NCBI GenBank assembly: GCA_014653625.1
Contig: JACWEI010000002.1
Coordinates: forward strand, 1 to 64,000
DNA: 64,000 nucleotides
Source: Pelagibacterales bacterium SAG-MED39
GTDB taxonomy: Bacteria; Pseudomonadota; Alphaproteobacteria; Pelagibacterales; Pelagibacteraceae
Direction: 5' to 3'
Part shown: positions 28,536 to 37,979 of the stretch, in pieces
How the letters are laid out: the number at the start of each line of letters is the position of its first letter
How positions within the stretch are numbered: the stretch's first letter is position 1
Notes under the pieces: generated by a model
Seen by the model: the letters and a program-made list of their open reading frames with translations, nothing else
Told to the model about the DNA's origin: nothing
The model's database searches: none
Position numbers and translations under genes: made by a program

Positions 28536-29449
28536 ATTTAAACTGCTCAAATCAAACAAAACTTTATGGTCTAGAAAATAATTTAAAAGAATTATTTAAT
28601 CTATATAAAAAAAAAAGATTACCTAATAAGATTTTATTATCTGGCCAAAAAGGAATAGGAAAAGCAACATTAGCTTATCATTTAATTAATTTTATATTAT
28701 CTAAAAATGAGGATTTTTCTTATGATCAAGAAAATTTTTTTATTAATGAAGATAATAGATCATTTAGATTAATCAGAAATGGTACAAATCCAAATTTTAA
28801 CTTGATTGATGTTAATGATGAAAAAAAAAATATTGATATTAATCAAATTAGAAGTCTAATAAATGTTTTAAATAAATCATCATTAAACTCAAAACCTAGA
28901 TTTGTACTAATAGATAACATAGAATTATTGAACATAAACTCTATTAACGCTCTATTAAAGATTATTGAAGAACCTTCAAAAGATATTTTTTTTATATTAA
29001 TAAATAATAACAAGAAGATATTACCCACATTAACATCTAGATGTTTAAACTTTAAATTATCTTTATCAAATAAAACTTCAATGGAAGTTACTATGAAATT
29101 ACTGGATAATAATTTAGAAAATATTATTAATAAAGATCTTTTGAACTACTATTGGACACCAGGAAAAATTTATCATCTTTTGAAATTTTCAAAAGAAAAT
29201 AATATAAATCTTTTAGAATTAGATTTAAAAAGATTAATATCTTTACTAATTGATAATCCACTTTATAAAAAAGATGTGAAAGCTAAAAAAATTTTATATG
29301 ATTTTATTGAGATCTTTTTGATTAAAAATGCATCGTTGAATTTTCATTTTTCTCATTATTTTTTATATAGAATTAAAAATATTAAAAAATTTAATCTCGA
29401 TGACGAGTCTTTATTTATTGAATTTAGATATAAATTATTAAATGGATAA
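28532..29449 (+). CDS. holB: DNA polymerase III delta' subunit
   Basis: Clamp-loader subunit. AAA+ fold with a P-loop-like GQKGIGKATLAY (~residues 37-48) and LIDNIELLNINSINALLKIIEEP, the sensor/SRC region shared by delta' and gamma/tau subunits. The usual zinc-binding cysteine cluster is absent, as in many alphaproteobacterial delta' proteins. At 305 residues it is reasonable. It overlaps tmk by 4 bp (ATGA) and metG by 8 bp. Confidence 0.88.
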   Translation: MNLNCSNQTKLYGLENNLKELFNLYKKKRLPNKILLSGQKGIGKATLAYHLINFILSKNEDFSYDQENFFINEDNRSFRLIRNGTNPNFNLIDVNDEKKNIDINQIRSLINVLNKSSLNSKPRFVLIDNIELLNINSINALLKIIEEPSKDIFFILINNNKKILPTLTSRCLNFKLSLSNKTSMEVTMKLLDNNLENIINKDLLNYYWTPGKIYHLLKFSKENNINLLELDLKRLISLLIDNPLYKKDVKAKKILYDFIEIFLIKNASLNFHFSHYFLYRIKNIKKFNLDDESLFIEFRYKLLNG

Positions 29450-30983
29450 AAATTTTTATATTACCACACCAATATATTACCCATCTGCAAGTCCACATAT
29501 GGGACATGCCTATTCAAGTATCATCGCAGATTTTTTGGCAAGATTTAAAAAAATTGATGGATATTCTGTTTATTTTTTAACAGGAACAGATGAGCACGGT
29601 CTCAAGATTCAAAGAGCTGCTGAAAAAAAAAATATGGATACCTTAGAATTTTGCAATCAAATAAGTAAAACATTTAAAGATTTATCAAAAACATTAAATT
29701 TAACTAACACTGACTTTATTAGGACAACAGAGGAAAGACATAAAAAATCAGTTAAACATTTGTGGACAGAATTAGAAAAAAGTGGTGATATTTATTTGTC
29801 GAAATATTCTGGTTGGTATTCTGTATCTGATGAGGCATTTTATAACGAAGATGAAGTTGAAGATTTTGAAGGAAAAAAAATAGCTTCATCTTCTAAGTCA
29901 TTTGTTGAATGGTTAGATGAGGAGTCATATTTTTTTAAATTATCTAAATGGGAAAAACCTTTACTAGACTTTTATAATAAGAATCCTAATTTTATCTGTC
30001 CTGAATCTAGAAAAAATGAAGTCATAAGTTTTGTAAAAAATGGATTAAAAGATTTATCCATCAGTCGAAAAAGTTTTTCATGGGGTATTAAAGTTCCAAA
30101 TAATAATCATCATGTTATATACGTTTGGCTAGATGCTTTAACTAATTATATTAGTGCACTTAATTACCCAAATATAGAAGGTGATTTATTTAAAAAATTT
30201 TGGCCTGCATCTGTCCATTTAATAGGTAAAGATATATTACGATTTCATGCTGTATATTGGCCAGCTTTTTTATTAGCTGCAAAAATTGAATTACCAAAAA
30301 GAGTTTATGGGCATGGATGGATACTTTCAGGGGATCAAAAAATGTCTAAATCTAAAGGCAATATTTTAGATCCTTTACAAATAATTGAAAAATATGGCCT
30401 TGACCCATTAAGATATTATCTTATTAAAGAAGTTTCTTTTGGAAATGATGGAAATATTTCTCAAGATAGATTGGAAGATTGCGTAAATAGTGATTTAGCC
30501 AATAATTATGGCAACTTATGTCAACGTGTTACGGCTTTTGCAATAAAAAATTGTAATAGTAAAATACCAGATAACATTAAATTTGAAAAAGAAGATTTAA
30601 ACATCTTGAGCAAATATAATAATAATTTGGATAAATTAAGAAGTAATATAGATAATCAAAATATAAATTCTTACATTGAATATATTGTTAATTCCTTATT
30701 TGAAGCCAATAAATATTTTAACGATCAAGAACCATGGAAAAAAAAAGATAATGTTATAAGATTGAATACAATTGTATTTACTACTTTGGAAATAGTAAGA
30801 AAGATAACCTTTCTGTTATACCCAATAATCCCTGAATCTTCATTAAAAGCCCTAAAAATATTCAATTTAAGTGAGGAAGATATTGATTTTTCATCTATTT
30901 CTAATAATGAATTTCTAAATAAAGGAAATAATATTAATAAGATAAGTATTCTTTTTGAAAAAATAGAAAAAAAAGATGATTGA
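29442..30983 (+). CDS. metG: Methionyl-tRNA synthetase
   Basis: Class I synthetase. HIGH-like SPHMGHAY (~residues 15-22) and KMSKSKGN (near 300) are intact, with the LTGTDEHGLKIQ block after the first. The connective region lacks a CxxC zinc knuckle, as in the shorter zinc-free form. There is no C-terminal tRNA-binding extension; 513 residues fits the short type. Overlaps of 8 bp on both sides place it in the tmk-holB-metG-tatD operon. Confidence 0.96.
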   Translation: MDKNFYITTPIYYPSASPHMGHAYSSIIADFLARFKKIDGYSVYFLTGTDEHGLKIQRAAEKKNMDTLEFCNQISKTFKDLSKTLNLTNTDFIRTTEERHKKSVKHLWTELEKSGDIYLSKYSGWYSVSDEAFYNEDEVEDFEGKKIASSSKSFVEWLDEESYFFKLSKWEKPLLDFYNKNPNFICPESRKNEVISFVKNGLKDLSISRKSFSWGIKVPNNNHHVIYVWLDALTNYISALNYPNIEGDLFKKFWPASVHLIGKDILRFHAVYWPAFLLAAKIELPKRVYGHGWILSGDQKMSKSKGNILDPLQIIEKYGLDPLRYYLIKEVSFGNDGNISQDRLEDCVNSDLANNYGNLCQRVTAFAIKNCNSKIPDNIKFEKEDLNILSKYNNNLDKLRSNIDNQNINSYIEYIVNSLFEANKYFNDQEPWKKKDNVIRLNTIVFTTLEIVRKITFLLYPIIPESSLKALKIFNLSEEDIDFSSISNNEFLNKGNNINKISILFEKIEKKDD

Positions 30984-31737
30984 CTCACACTGCCATTTAG
31001 ATCATGAGCCACTGTTTAGTGATTTAGTAAACGTAATAAAGAGATCAAAAAATATTGGTATTGAAAAGCTGTTAACAATATCAACTTCTTTGGATAGTTT
31101 TTCCCGTATTGAAGAAATAGTAAAAATGGATGATATGATTTATGGTACCATTGGCATACACCCTCATGAAACTAAAAATAACTCTATTACCATTGAGATT
31201 ATTGTAGAAAATTTAAAAAAGAATAAAAAGATAATTGGTATTGGAGAGACAGGTTTAGATCTTTATTATAATAATAGTGATAAGGATGTTCAGCTATTAA
31301 GTTTTAGAAAGCATATTGAGGCTTCTATTCAAACAGATACACCTTTGATAATACATTCAAGAAACGCAGAAAGTGAAACTTTTAATCTTTTAAATGAATA
31401 TAAAAAACATAATCCTAAAATCTTAATGCATTGTTTTACAGGGTCAATAAGTTTTGCTAAAAAACTTCTTGATTTGAATTCTTTTTTTTCAGCTAGTGGA
31501 ATTATCACTTTTAAAAATTCGACTGATTTACAAGAGACATTTAGATTTTTACCTCTCAATAATATTTTGATTGAAACAGATAGTCCTTTTTTAGCTCCTG
31601 TACCAAATAGAGGTAAAAAAAATGAACCTTCATTTATATCTTATACCGCTGATAAATTATCTGATATTAAAGATTTACCAAAAAATGAAATTGCTAAAAT
31701 TACAACAGACAATTTTAATAGACTTTTTTTTAATTAA
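30976..31737 (+). CDS. tatD: TatD-family metal-dependent hydrolase
   Basis: TIM-barrel nuclease/hydrolase family. The SHCHLDH metal motif is at the N-terminus, GETGLDLYY near residue 91, IIHSRNA near 127, MHCFTGS near 153 and ETDSPFLAP near 200. The 253-residue length is typical. YcfH-like members commonly follow metG, as here. The gene name reflects family only; the precise substrate is unknown. Confidence 0.92.
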   Translation: MIDSHCHLDHEPLFSDLVNVIKRSKNIGIEKLLTISTSLDSFSRIEEIVKMDDMIYGTIGIHPHETKNNSITIEIIVENLKKNKKIIGIGETGLDLYYNNSDKDVQLLSFRKHIEASIQTDTPLIIHSRNAESETFNLLNEYKKHNPKILMHCFTGSISFAKKLLDLNSFFSASGIITFKNSTDLQETFRFLPLNNILIETDSPFLAPVPNRGKKNEPSFISYTADKLSDIKDLPKNEIAKITTDNFNRLFFN

Positions 31738-31742
31738 GATTT

Positions 31743-32501
31743 ATGAAGTTTGTAATTTTAGGTTGTGGAAGCTCAATGGGAGTCCCGCGTACAGATGGTT
31801 TTTTTGGCAATTGCAATCCAAAAAATAGAAAAAATTATAGAACCAGGTGTTCTGCAGTTTTAAAAAGTAAATTAACTAATATTTTATTTGATACTTCACC
31901 AGATCTTAGAAACCAACTTTTATCAAATAATATTAAAGATATTCACAAAGTATTATTTACTCATATGCACGCAGATCAAACACATGGAATTAATGATTTA
32001 AGAATATTTTATCTTAAAAATAAAAAAAAACTTCCTATTTACGCAGATGTAAATACTAGGAAATATTTATTAAAATCTTTTTCATATTGTTTTAAAGGAA
32101 CAAAAAGTTATCCTGCAATTCTCAAGTTTTTTGAATTAAAAAAAAAATTATATTTTAACGAGTCAATCAATATACAAACAGTTCCCGTAAAGCACGGATT
32201 AATTGAGAGCATGTCATTTATTATTAATAATAAGTTAGCTTACTTACCAGATACAAATAAAATTTATATGAAAGATTATAAATTTTTTAAAAATTTGGAA
32301 TATATGGTAATAGATTGCTTGAGATTTAAACCACATCCATCACACTATAATTTAACCGATGTTCTGAAAATTTATGAGATTTTAAAACCAAATAAAATGT
32401 TTTTGACTAATCTACACTCTGATCTTGATTATAATAAGTTATTGCTAAAATTACCAAAAAAAGTAAAACCTGCTTACGATGGTTTAACATTAAATCTTTA
32501 A
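31743..32501 (+). CDS. MBL-fold metal-dependent hydrolase (PhnP-like)
   Basis: Metallo-beta-lactamase-fold phosphodiesterase-like protein. LGCGSSMGVPR opens the protein and the metal motif HMHADQTHG (H-x-H-x-D-H-like) is near residue 75; later conserved residues include PVKHGLI, YLPDTN and FKPHPSHYN. Members of this PhnP/RNase Z-like group hydrolyse phosphodiesters or cyclic phosphates; no phosphonate genes are nearby, so the PhnP function is not implied. It follows tatD after 5 bp, a common pairing. Confidence 0.85.
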   Translation: MKFVILGCGSSMGVPRTDGFFGNCNPKNRKNYRTRCSAVLKSKLTNILFDTSPDLRNQLLSNNIKDIHKVLFTHMHADQTHGINDLRIFYLKNKKKLPIYADVNTRKYLLKSFSYCFKGTKSYPAILKFFELKKKLYFNESINIQTVPVKHGLIESMSFIINNKLAYLPDTNKIYMKDYKFFKNLEYMVIDCLRFKPHPSHYNLTDVLKIYEILKPNKMFLTNLHSDLDYNKLLLKLPKKVKPAYDGLTLNL

Positions 32502-32502
32502 A

Positions 32503-33387
32503 ATGAAGAAAAATATAATAATAATTACTGGAGGTGCTGGTTTTGTTGGTTCTAATTTAATTAATTTATTATTAGAAGAAACTAAATTTAAATTAGTAAG
32601 TATTGATAATTACTCTTCAGGATCAAAAAAAAATCATATAAAAAACAAAAGAGTCACTTACATAAATGGTAACACAAAAGATATTTATACTTTTTTTAAG
32701 AGTCCAAAAAAGATAGATTCTATCTTTCACTTTGGTGAATTTGCAAGAATTTATCAAAGTTTTATGAATATGAATGAATGTATTAAATCAAACTCTATAG
32801 GAACTAATTCTGTATTTAATTTTTGTTTAGAAAATAGGATCAAGTTAATTTATTCTGCAACTTCTGCATCCTTGGGTAATCGTGGAAATGATAGGAATTT
32901 ATCACCTTATGCTTTTACAAAGGCAAAAAATTTAGAATTACTGGAAAATTTAAAAAAGTGGTTCAGTTTTAAATTTGAAGTTATATATTTTTACAATGTT
33001 TACGGACCAAAACAAATTAACAAGGGCAAGATGTCAACAGTTATTGGTGTTTTTGAAGAAGCATATACTAACAAGAAACCTCTTACAGTTGTAAAACCAG
33101 GAACTCAGTCTAGAAGATTCACTCACATTGATGATACAGTAAAGATTTGTTTGTTAGCATGGAAAAAAAATTTATGTAGACATTATAGTATCTCTAACAA
33201 AAAAAGTTATACAATTTTAGAAGTAGCAAAGATGTTTAAATCGAAGATAAAATTTTTGAAAAAGAGACCTGGTGAAAGATATGCTTCAGCATTAACTAAT
33301 ATGAATCTTTCAAACAAAGTATATAAACATTTTGGTAAAATTAATTTGAAAAATTATATTAAAAATTTCATTCAAAATTCTAATTAA
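32503..33387 (+). CDS. NAD-dependent sugar epimerase/dehydratase
   Basis: Extended short-chain dehydrogenase. The Rossmann motif GGAGFVGSNL is at residues ~8-17, the catalytic YxxxK is YAFTK with an upstream Ser in YSATSASLG, and the protein ends with a substrate-binding region including RRFTHIDDT. Closest in pattern to UDP-glucose 4-epimerase-type enzymes. At 294 residues it is a little short. It starts 1 bp after the MBL-fold gene stop and overlaps the convergent glutathione peroxidase gene by 8 bp. Confidence 0.85.
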   Translation: MKKNIIIITGGAGFVGSNLINLLLEETKFKLVSIDNYSSGSKKNHIKNKRVTYINGNTKDIYTFFKSPKKIDSIFHFGEFARIYQSFMNMNECIKSNSIGTNSVFNFCLENRIKLIYSATSASLGNRGNDRNLSPYAFTKAKNLELLENLKKWFSFKFEVIYFYNVYGPKQINKGKMSTVIGVFEEAYTNKKPLTVVKPGTQSRRFTHIDDTVKICLLAWKKNLCRHYSISNKKSYTILEVAKMFKSKIKFLKKRPGERYASALTNMNLSNKVYKHFGKINLKNYIKNFIQNSN

Positions 33388-33928
33388 GAATTTTTTCAAT
33401 ATTTTTGACAATTTTGTTTGATAGCGGTTTTGTAAAAGGTGCAAAAGTATTATCAATTTTGCCATCTTTACCAATTAAAATTTTATGAAAATTCCACTTT
33501 GGTACTGCTGAATTTCCATAGTTTTTTTTTGCCCACTTATATATTTCATGAGCATTATTGCCCTTTACATCGTAAATTAAAGTTAATGGAAAATTAATAT
33601 TAAAGTTAACTTCACAAAATTCTTTTACCTCCTGTGCGGTATCTTTCTCTTGATTAAAAGATTTAGATGGAATTCCAACAACTAATAATCCTTTTTCTTT
33701 AAATCTGTCCCATAAAGATTGTAAATCTTTATACTGTTTTGTAAAACCACAGTAGCTTGCAACATTAACTAAAAGAATTGGCTTATCTTTAAACTCAGAA
33801 AAGTTTAAAACTTCTCCATTTATTTTTTCTATATTAAAGTCATAAATTAACTTTTCATAATTAGCTTCAACTGGATTTTTAAAAAAAAACATTATTATAG
33901 TAATAGCTATTATTGATAAAATTTTCAT
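33380..33928 (-). CDS. Glutathione peroxidase family protein, exported
   Basis: Thioredoxin-fold peroxidase with an N-terminal signal-like helix (~residues 3-17), so likely periplasmic. The peroxidatic Cys is Cys60 in VNVASYCGFTKQY and the catalytic Trp-Asn pair is in KWNFHKILIGKDG. The usual FPCNQF box reads IPSKSFNQE, so the second Cys is replaced. Reduction may depend on another route than in two-Cys enzymes (inference). At 182 residues it is typical with a signal peptide. It is 7 bp downstream of nhaA on the same strand. Confidence 0.88.
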   Translation of the reverse strand: MKILSIIAITIIMFFFKNPVEANYEKLIYDFNIEKINGEVLNFSEFKDKPILLVNVASYCGFTKQYKDLQSLWDRFKEKGLLVVGIPSKSFNQEKDTAQEVKEFCEVNFNINFPLTLIYDVKGNNAHEIYKWAKKNYGNSAVPKWNFHKILIGKDGKIDNTFAPFTKPLSNKIVKNIEKILN

Positions 33929-33935
33929 TATAAGT

Positions 33936-35108
33936 TTATTTATTTGGGGTAAATAATATTAAAAAATATCCAAATAAGGTGGATAATAATGACCCAGTTA
34001 ATACTCCAATTTTAACACCATCCATATATTCAATATTTTCTATAAAAGCCAAATTCCCTACGAATAAACTCATAGTAAAACCAATACCCGTTAAGACCCC
34101 AACTCCATAGAAGTTAAACCAATTCGAGTTATTTGGCATTTGTGCAAAGTTTAACTTTATTGCGATAAAAGAAAAAATAAAAACTCCTATTTGTTTTCCT
34201 AAAAATAAACCCAAAACAATACCCAAAGGGACTTTATCAAGCAATGATGTTAATGATAAACCCTCAAGTGATACACCGGCATTAGCAAATGCAAATAATG
34301 GCATTATACCAAATGCCACATAAGGACTTATTGCATGTTCGATTTTAATTAATAGAGAGAAATCTTTTTCTTTTTTTCTATGGGGTATTGTTAATGCTAA
34401 CAAAACACCTGCTATTGTGGCATGTATTCCAGAATTATGAGTAAAATCCCAAAGTAATAATCCTACAACTAAATAAGGAAGAAATTTCTTAATGTTGAAT
34501 TTATTTAATACAAGCAAAGTAATAAAAGCTAAAAGCATTAAAGACAAATATTTTATACTCAAATCTCCTGAATAAAATATTGCAATAATAAGTATAGCTC
34601 CTAAGTCATCGATTATAGCTAGAGCGGTTAAAAAAACTTTTAGAGATAGTGGAACTCTTTTTCCTAAAAGTGAGAGAACACCAAGTGAAAAAGCTATATC
34701 TGTTGCTGAAGGAATTGCCCATCCATTTAATGTATCACTGCTTCCCCAATTAATAAAAACATAAAAGAGAGCTGGAATTAACATACCGCCTACAGCAGCA
34801 ATAATTGGCAACAAAGCTTGTTTAACATTAGACAATTCTCCTTGAATAAATTCTCTCTTAATTTCCAGAGTTACAAAGAAAAAAAAGATTGCCATTAAGG
34901 CGTCATTGATCCAATGAATGACAGAAAGTTTAATCCCAAAATTATTAATCCCAATAAATAAGTATTGATTGAGTGTTGAAAAATATAAATCTTCAAAGTT
35001 TGAATTACTTATGATTAAAGCAATTATTGCTGCAAATAATAAAACAAGTCCACTTGCAGCTTCTAATTTAAAAAACCATTTAAAAGGTTGTGATATGTAA
35101 TTGATCAT
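33936..35108 (-). CDS. nhaA: Na+/H+ antiporter NhaA
   Basis: Inner-membrane sodium/proton antiporter with about twelve membrane segments. The paired aspartates of the ion site are in ALAIIDDLGAILIIAIFY (near residues 167-168) and GWAIPSATDIAFSLGVLSLLG matches the unwound-helix region. The 390-residue length is standard. Sits between the zinc-ribbon gene (4 bp upstream) and the peroxidase gene. A sodium antiporter fits a marine organism. Confidence 0.95.
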   Translation of the reverse strand: MINYISQPFKWFFKLEAASGLVLLFAAIIALIISNSNFEDLYFSTLNQYLFIGINNFGIKLSVIHWINDALMAIFFFFVTLEIKREFIQGELSNVKQALLPIIAAVGGMLIPALFYVFINWGSSDTLNGWAIPSATDIAFSLGVLSLLGKRVPLSLKVFLTALAIIDDLGAILIIAIFYSGDLSIKYLSLMLLAFITLLVLNKFNIKKFLPYLVVGLLLWDFTHNSGIHATIAGVLLALTIPHRKKEKDFSLLIKIEHAISPYVAFGIMPLFAFANAGVSLEGLSLTSLLDKVPLGIVLGLFLGKQIGVFIFSFIAIKLNFAQMPNNSNWFNFYGVGVLTGIGFTMSLFVGNLAFIENIEYMDGVKIGVLTGSLLSTLFGYFLILFTPNK

Positions 35109-35112
35109 AATT

Positions 35113-35580
35113 TTACCTTAAATCTATAATGAATAAACTTAAATCTTTAAAAGACTCAAATAAATTAAACAATATTAATTCTAAATTTGGAAATAGTTTT
35201 ATCAGCGCACCTTCTAGAGTATCCAATAGGATAATTAAAGCAATAAAAGTTATAATCAAAACCAAAAAGTAAGAAAAAAAACTGCTTAAGGTAAATTTAT
35301 TTGTCTTTTGATATTTAACTAAAGCCTTATCATTTTGATCAAATTTTTCTTTCTTTATTGGTATATTATTATTAATGATTTCCTCAGTTTCATGATCTTG
35401 ATTTTGAGTAGTTTCTTTTTTATCAATTAAATCATTATTAAAATTTGTCTTTTGTTGATTTTTTTTATTAAAAAACCATGTTTGATTACAAGGTCCACAT
35501 TGCAATAGTCTACCTTTCTCAGGTATTAAATTTTCGTCAATCTCAAATTTTTTTTCACCGCAAGGACAAATAATAATCAT
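35113..35580 (-). CDS. Zinc-ribbon membrane protein (MJ0042-type finger)
   Basis: A 155-residue protein beginning with a zinc-ribbon of Cys5, Cys7, Cys28 and Cys31 (CPCGEKKFEID ... LLQCGPCNQTWFF). A polar linker of about 60 residues follows, then one membrane segment near residues 100-125. This architecture is widespread in alphaproteobacteria; function unknown. The first pair is C-x-C rather than C-x2-C. It is just upstream of nhaA and divergent from tRNA-Pro. Confidence 0.8.
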   Translation of the reverse strand: MIIICPCGEKKFEIDENLIPEKGRLLQCGPCNQTWFFNKKNQQKTNFNNDLIDKKETTQNQDHETEEIINNNIPIKKEKFDQNDKALVKYQKTNKFTLSSFFSYFLVLIITFIALIILLDTLEGALIKLFPNLELILFNLFESFKDLSLFIIDLR

Positions 35581-35674
35581 AGGCTCTTATATAACAGATT
35601 CTATTAAAATTCTTTTAAATTTGTCCACCTTTATCCATTGAAATAATTAATAAGTACTGTATTAGTAATTTACT

Positions 35675-35751
<77 letters not shown>

Positions 35752-35759
35752 TCTTATTT

Positions 35760-36041
35760 ATGAAAAAAGCAATAATTTATATTCCAAATAAAAGTCCGAT
35801 GCAATCTGGTTTAGGAAAATCTAATAAATGGATACTTGAATTTATGACCAAAGACCCCACTAAGAATCCTTTAATGGGTTGGGAAAGTTCTTCAGATACA
35901 TTTACAGAGTTAAAACTTGAATTTTCCTCAAAAGAACTTGCTATTAATTATGCAAAAAAAAAAAAAATTGAATACGAATTAATTGAACCAAAAAAAAGAA
36001 AAACAGTTAAAAGATCTTATGCAGATAATTTCTTAAAATAA
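35760..36041 (+). CDS. NDUFS4-like accessory subunit of respiratory complex I
   Basis: Small soluble protein of 93 residues matching the ETC complex I subunit (18-kDa/NDUFS4-type) family found in alphaproteobacteria and mitochondria. Features: an opening KKAIIYIPNKSPMQSG, the central NPLMGWESSSDTFTELKLEFSSKELAINYAKK, and YADNF near the end. It begins 8 bp after the tRNA-Pro CCA end and is followed 4 bp later by the SbmA-like gene. Role in complex I assembly or stability is from family knowledge. Confidence 0.87.
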   Translation: MKKAIIYIPNKSPMQSGLGKSNKWILEFMTKDPTKNPLMGWESSSDTFTELKLEFSSKELAINYAKKKKIEYELIEPKKRKTVKRSYADNFLK

Positions 36042-36045
36042 ACAT

Positions 36046-37038
36046 ATGTTTAAATTTTTTACTCAAAAGCAATGGTTTTTATGGAGTATTTTAGGCTCAA
36101 TCTTTATACTTGTTTCCACTTGGTATCAAGTTCAACTAGACGTAAAAATAAATGAGTGGTTTGGTGAATTTTACGATACACTACAAAAAGCCCTTACTAC
36201 ACCAAACTCAGTTTCTGAAAAAGAATTTATAGGATACCTTTTTACTTTTGCAAAAATTGCAGCTCTGTGGATTCTAATTGCAGTATTTACAGGTTTTTTT
36301 ACTAGTCATTGGGTGTTTCGTTGGAGAACTTCTATGGCTAATTATTACCATGAACAATGGTTGAAAGCCAGATTAACAGAAGGAGCCTCTCAAAGAGTTC
36401 AGGAAGATACATTAAAATTTGCAAGAATTATGGAAGGACTAGGGACAGGATTGTTAGATAGTATTATGACGTTAATTGCATTTACACCAATTTTGTGGGG
36501 TCTATCAAAGCAAATTGATAGTTTACCTTGGATTGGAGAAGTTGATCATGCTTTAGTTTGGGTAGCATTAATCTCTGCTTTAGGTGGTACACTTTTATTA
36601 GCTGCAGTTGGGATTAAATTACCTGGAATAGAATATGATATACAAAAAGAAGAAGCTGGCTACAGAAAAGAACTTGTTCATGGTGAAGATGACCCTATAA
36701 GGGCAGCACCTCCCACAATAGGTCAATTATATAATCGTGTTAGAGGAATTCATTATAAATCATATTTTCACTATTTATATTTTAACACTGTTAAATGGAG
36801 TTATTTTCAAGGGATGGTAATTGTTCCTTATTTAGCGCTTGCACCAACTATAGTAACTGGAGCAATAACACTTGGATTTGTTCAGCAAATTACAAGGGCT
36901 TTTGGTAGAGTAGAGGGTTCATTACAATATCTTGTTAAAAGTTGGTCAACAATTGTTGAATTAATTTCTGTATGGAAAAGATTAAGAGAATTTGAAGCTC
37001 GACTTAATTATAATTTAAAATTGGAAATTAATACTTAA
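36046..37038 (+). CDS. SbmA/BacA-like inner-membrane transporter
   Basis: Member of the SbmA/BacA family, ABC-exporter-like membrane proteins without an ATPase domain that import peptides using the proton gradient. Recognisable blocks: FGEFYDTLQKAL near residue 39, HWVFRWRTSMANYYHEQWL near 88, RVQEDTLKFARIMEGLG near 120, and KSWSTIVELISVWKRLREFE at the C-terminus. At 330 residues it is shorter than E. coli SbmA (about 400). It shares one base with the glpX start. Substrate unknown. Confidence 0.85.
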   Translation: MFKFFTQKQWFLWSILGSIFILVSTWYQVQLDVKINEWFGEFYDTLQKALTTPNSVSEKEFIGYLFTFAKIAALWILIAVFTGFFTSHWVFRWRTSMANYYHEQWLKARLTEGASQRVQEDTLKFARIMEGLGTGLLDSIMTLIAFTPILWGLSKQIDSLPWIGEVDHALVWVALISALGGTLLLAAVGIKLPGIEYDIQKEEAGYRKELVHGEDDPIRAAPPTIGQLYNRVRGIHYKSYFHYLYFNTVKWSYFQGMVIVPYLALAPTIVTGAITLGFVQQITRAFGRVEGSLQYLVKSWSTIVELISVWKRLREFEARLNYNLKLEINT

Positions 37039-37979
37039 TGTCAATTGATAAAAAATTTATAGAACAATTTCATATTGTTTCATCTAAAGCAGCTTTTGCA
37101 GCCTTTGATTTAATTGGAAAAAAAGATAAGATTGCTGCAGATCAGGCAGCTGTAGATTCAATGAGAAGCGAATTAAATAAAATTGAAATGAAAGGTAAGA
37201 TAGTTATTGGAGAAGGTGAACTTGATCAAGCACCTATGCTATATATTGGGGAGACACTTGGAACTTTAAATGGGCCTGACTTAGATATAGCTGTAGATCC
37301 GTTGGAGGGTACAAATTTTGTTGCTAATAACTTACCAGGAGCTTTGTCTGTTATTGCAATTTCTGAAAAATCTAATTTACTTCATGTACCCGAGACTTAT
37401 ATGGATAAAATATCATCAAATACTTCAGAACAAGGTGTTGTAGATTTAGATTATGATATACAAAAAAACATTTACAATCTAGCTGATTATAAGAATAAAA
37501 AACCACAAGATTTGACTGTTTGTATCTTAGATCGTCCTAGACACAAAGAAATCATAGATGAATTAAATAAACTAAAAGTAAACTTAAAACTAATAACTGA
37601 TGGAGATGTTTCTGGTGCATTGCTGGTCACAGATAAGATATATGAGGTTGACTTATTTTTGGGTGTTGGGGGTGGTCCTGAAGGTGTCCTAGCAGCTTCT
37701 GCTATTGATGCTTTTAACTGTAATTTTCAAGGTAGATTTATATTTGAAAACGAAAACGATAAATCAAGAGCGATTAAAATGGGCATTAAAGATTTAAACA
37801 AAAAATATGAATTAAAAGAAATAATATCAGGAGACTCAATATTTTGTGCAACTGGTATCACCTCTGGTGATTTGGTGTCAGGAATTAATATTGAAAACGA
37901 TGAATATATCACAGAAACACTTATTACACACAAGTCATCAGGATTAAAAAAAAAAATTAAAAAAAGATTTAAGATTTAA
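37038..37979 (+). CDS. glpX: Fructose-1,6-bisphosphatase, class II
   Basis: Gluconeogenic phosphatase converting fructose-1,6-bisphosphate to fructose-6-phosphate. The GEGELDQAPMLYIGE block (~residues 55-70), DIAVDPLEGTN (metal site, near 83) and GGGPEGVLAA near 212 are diagnostic of GlpX. The 313-residue length is normal. Start and stop each overlap the neighbouring gene by one base. Confidence 0.94.
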   Translation: MSIDKKFIEQFHIVSSKAAFAAFDLIGKKDKIAADQAAVDSMRSELNKIEMKGKIVIGEGELDQAPMLYIGETLGTLNGPDLDIAVDPLEGTNFVANNLPGALSVIAISEKSNLLHVPETYMDKISSNTSEQGVVDLDYDIQKNIYNLADYKNKKPQDLTVCILDRPRHKEIIDELNKLKVNLKLITDGDVSGALLVTDKIYEVDLFLGVGGGPEGVLAASAIDAFNCNFQGRFIFENENDKSRAIKMGIKDLNKKYELKEIISGDSIFCATGITSGDLVSGINIENDEYITETLITHKSSGLKKKIKKRFKI

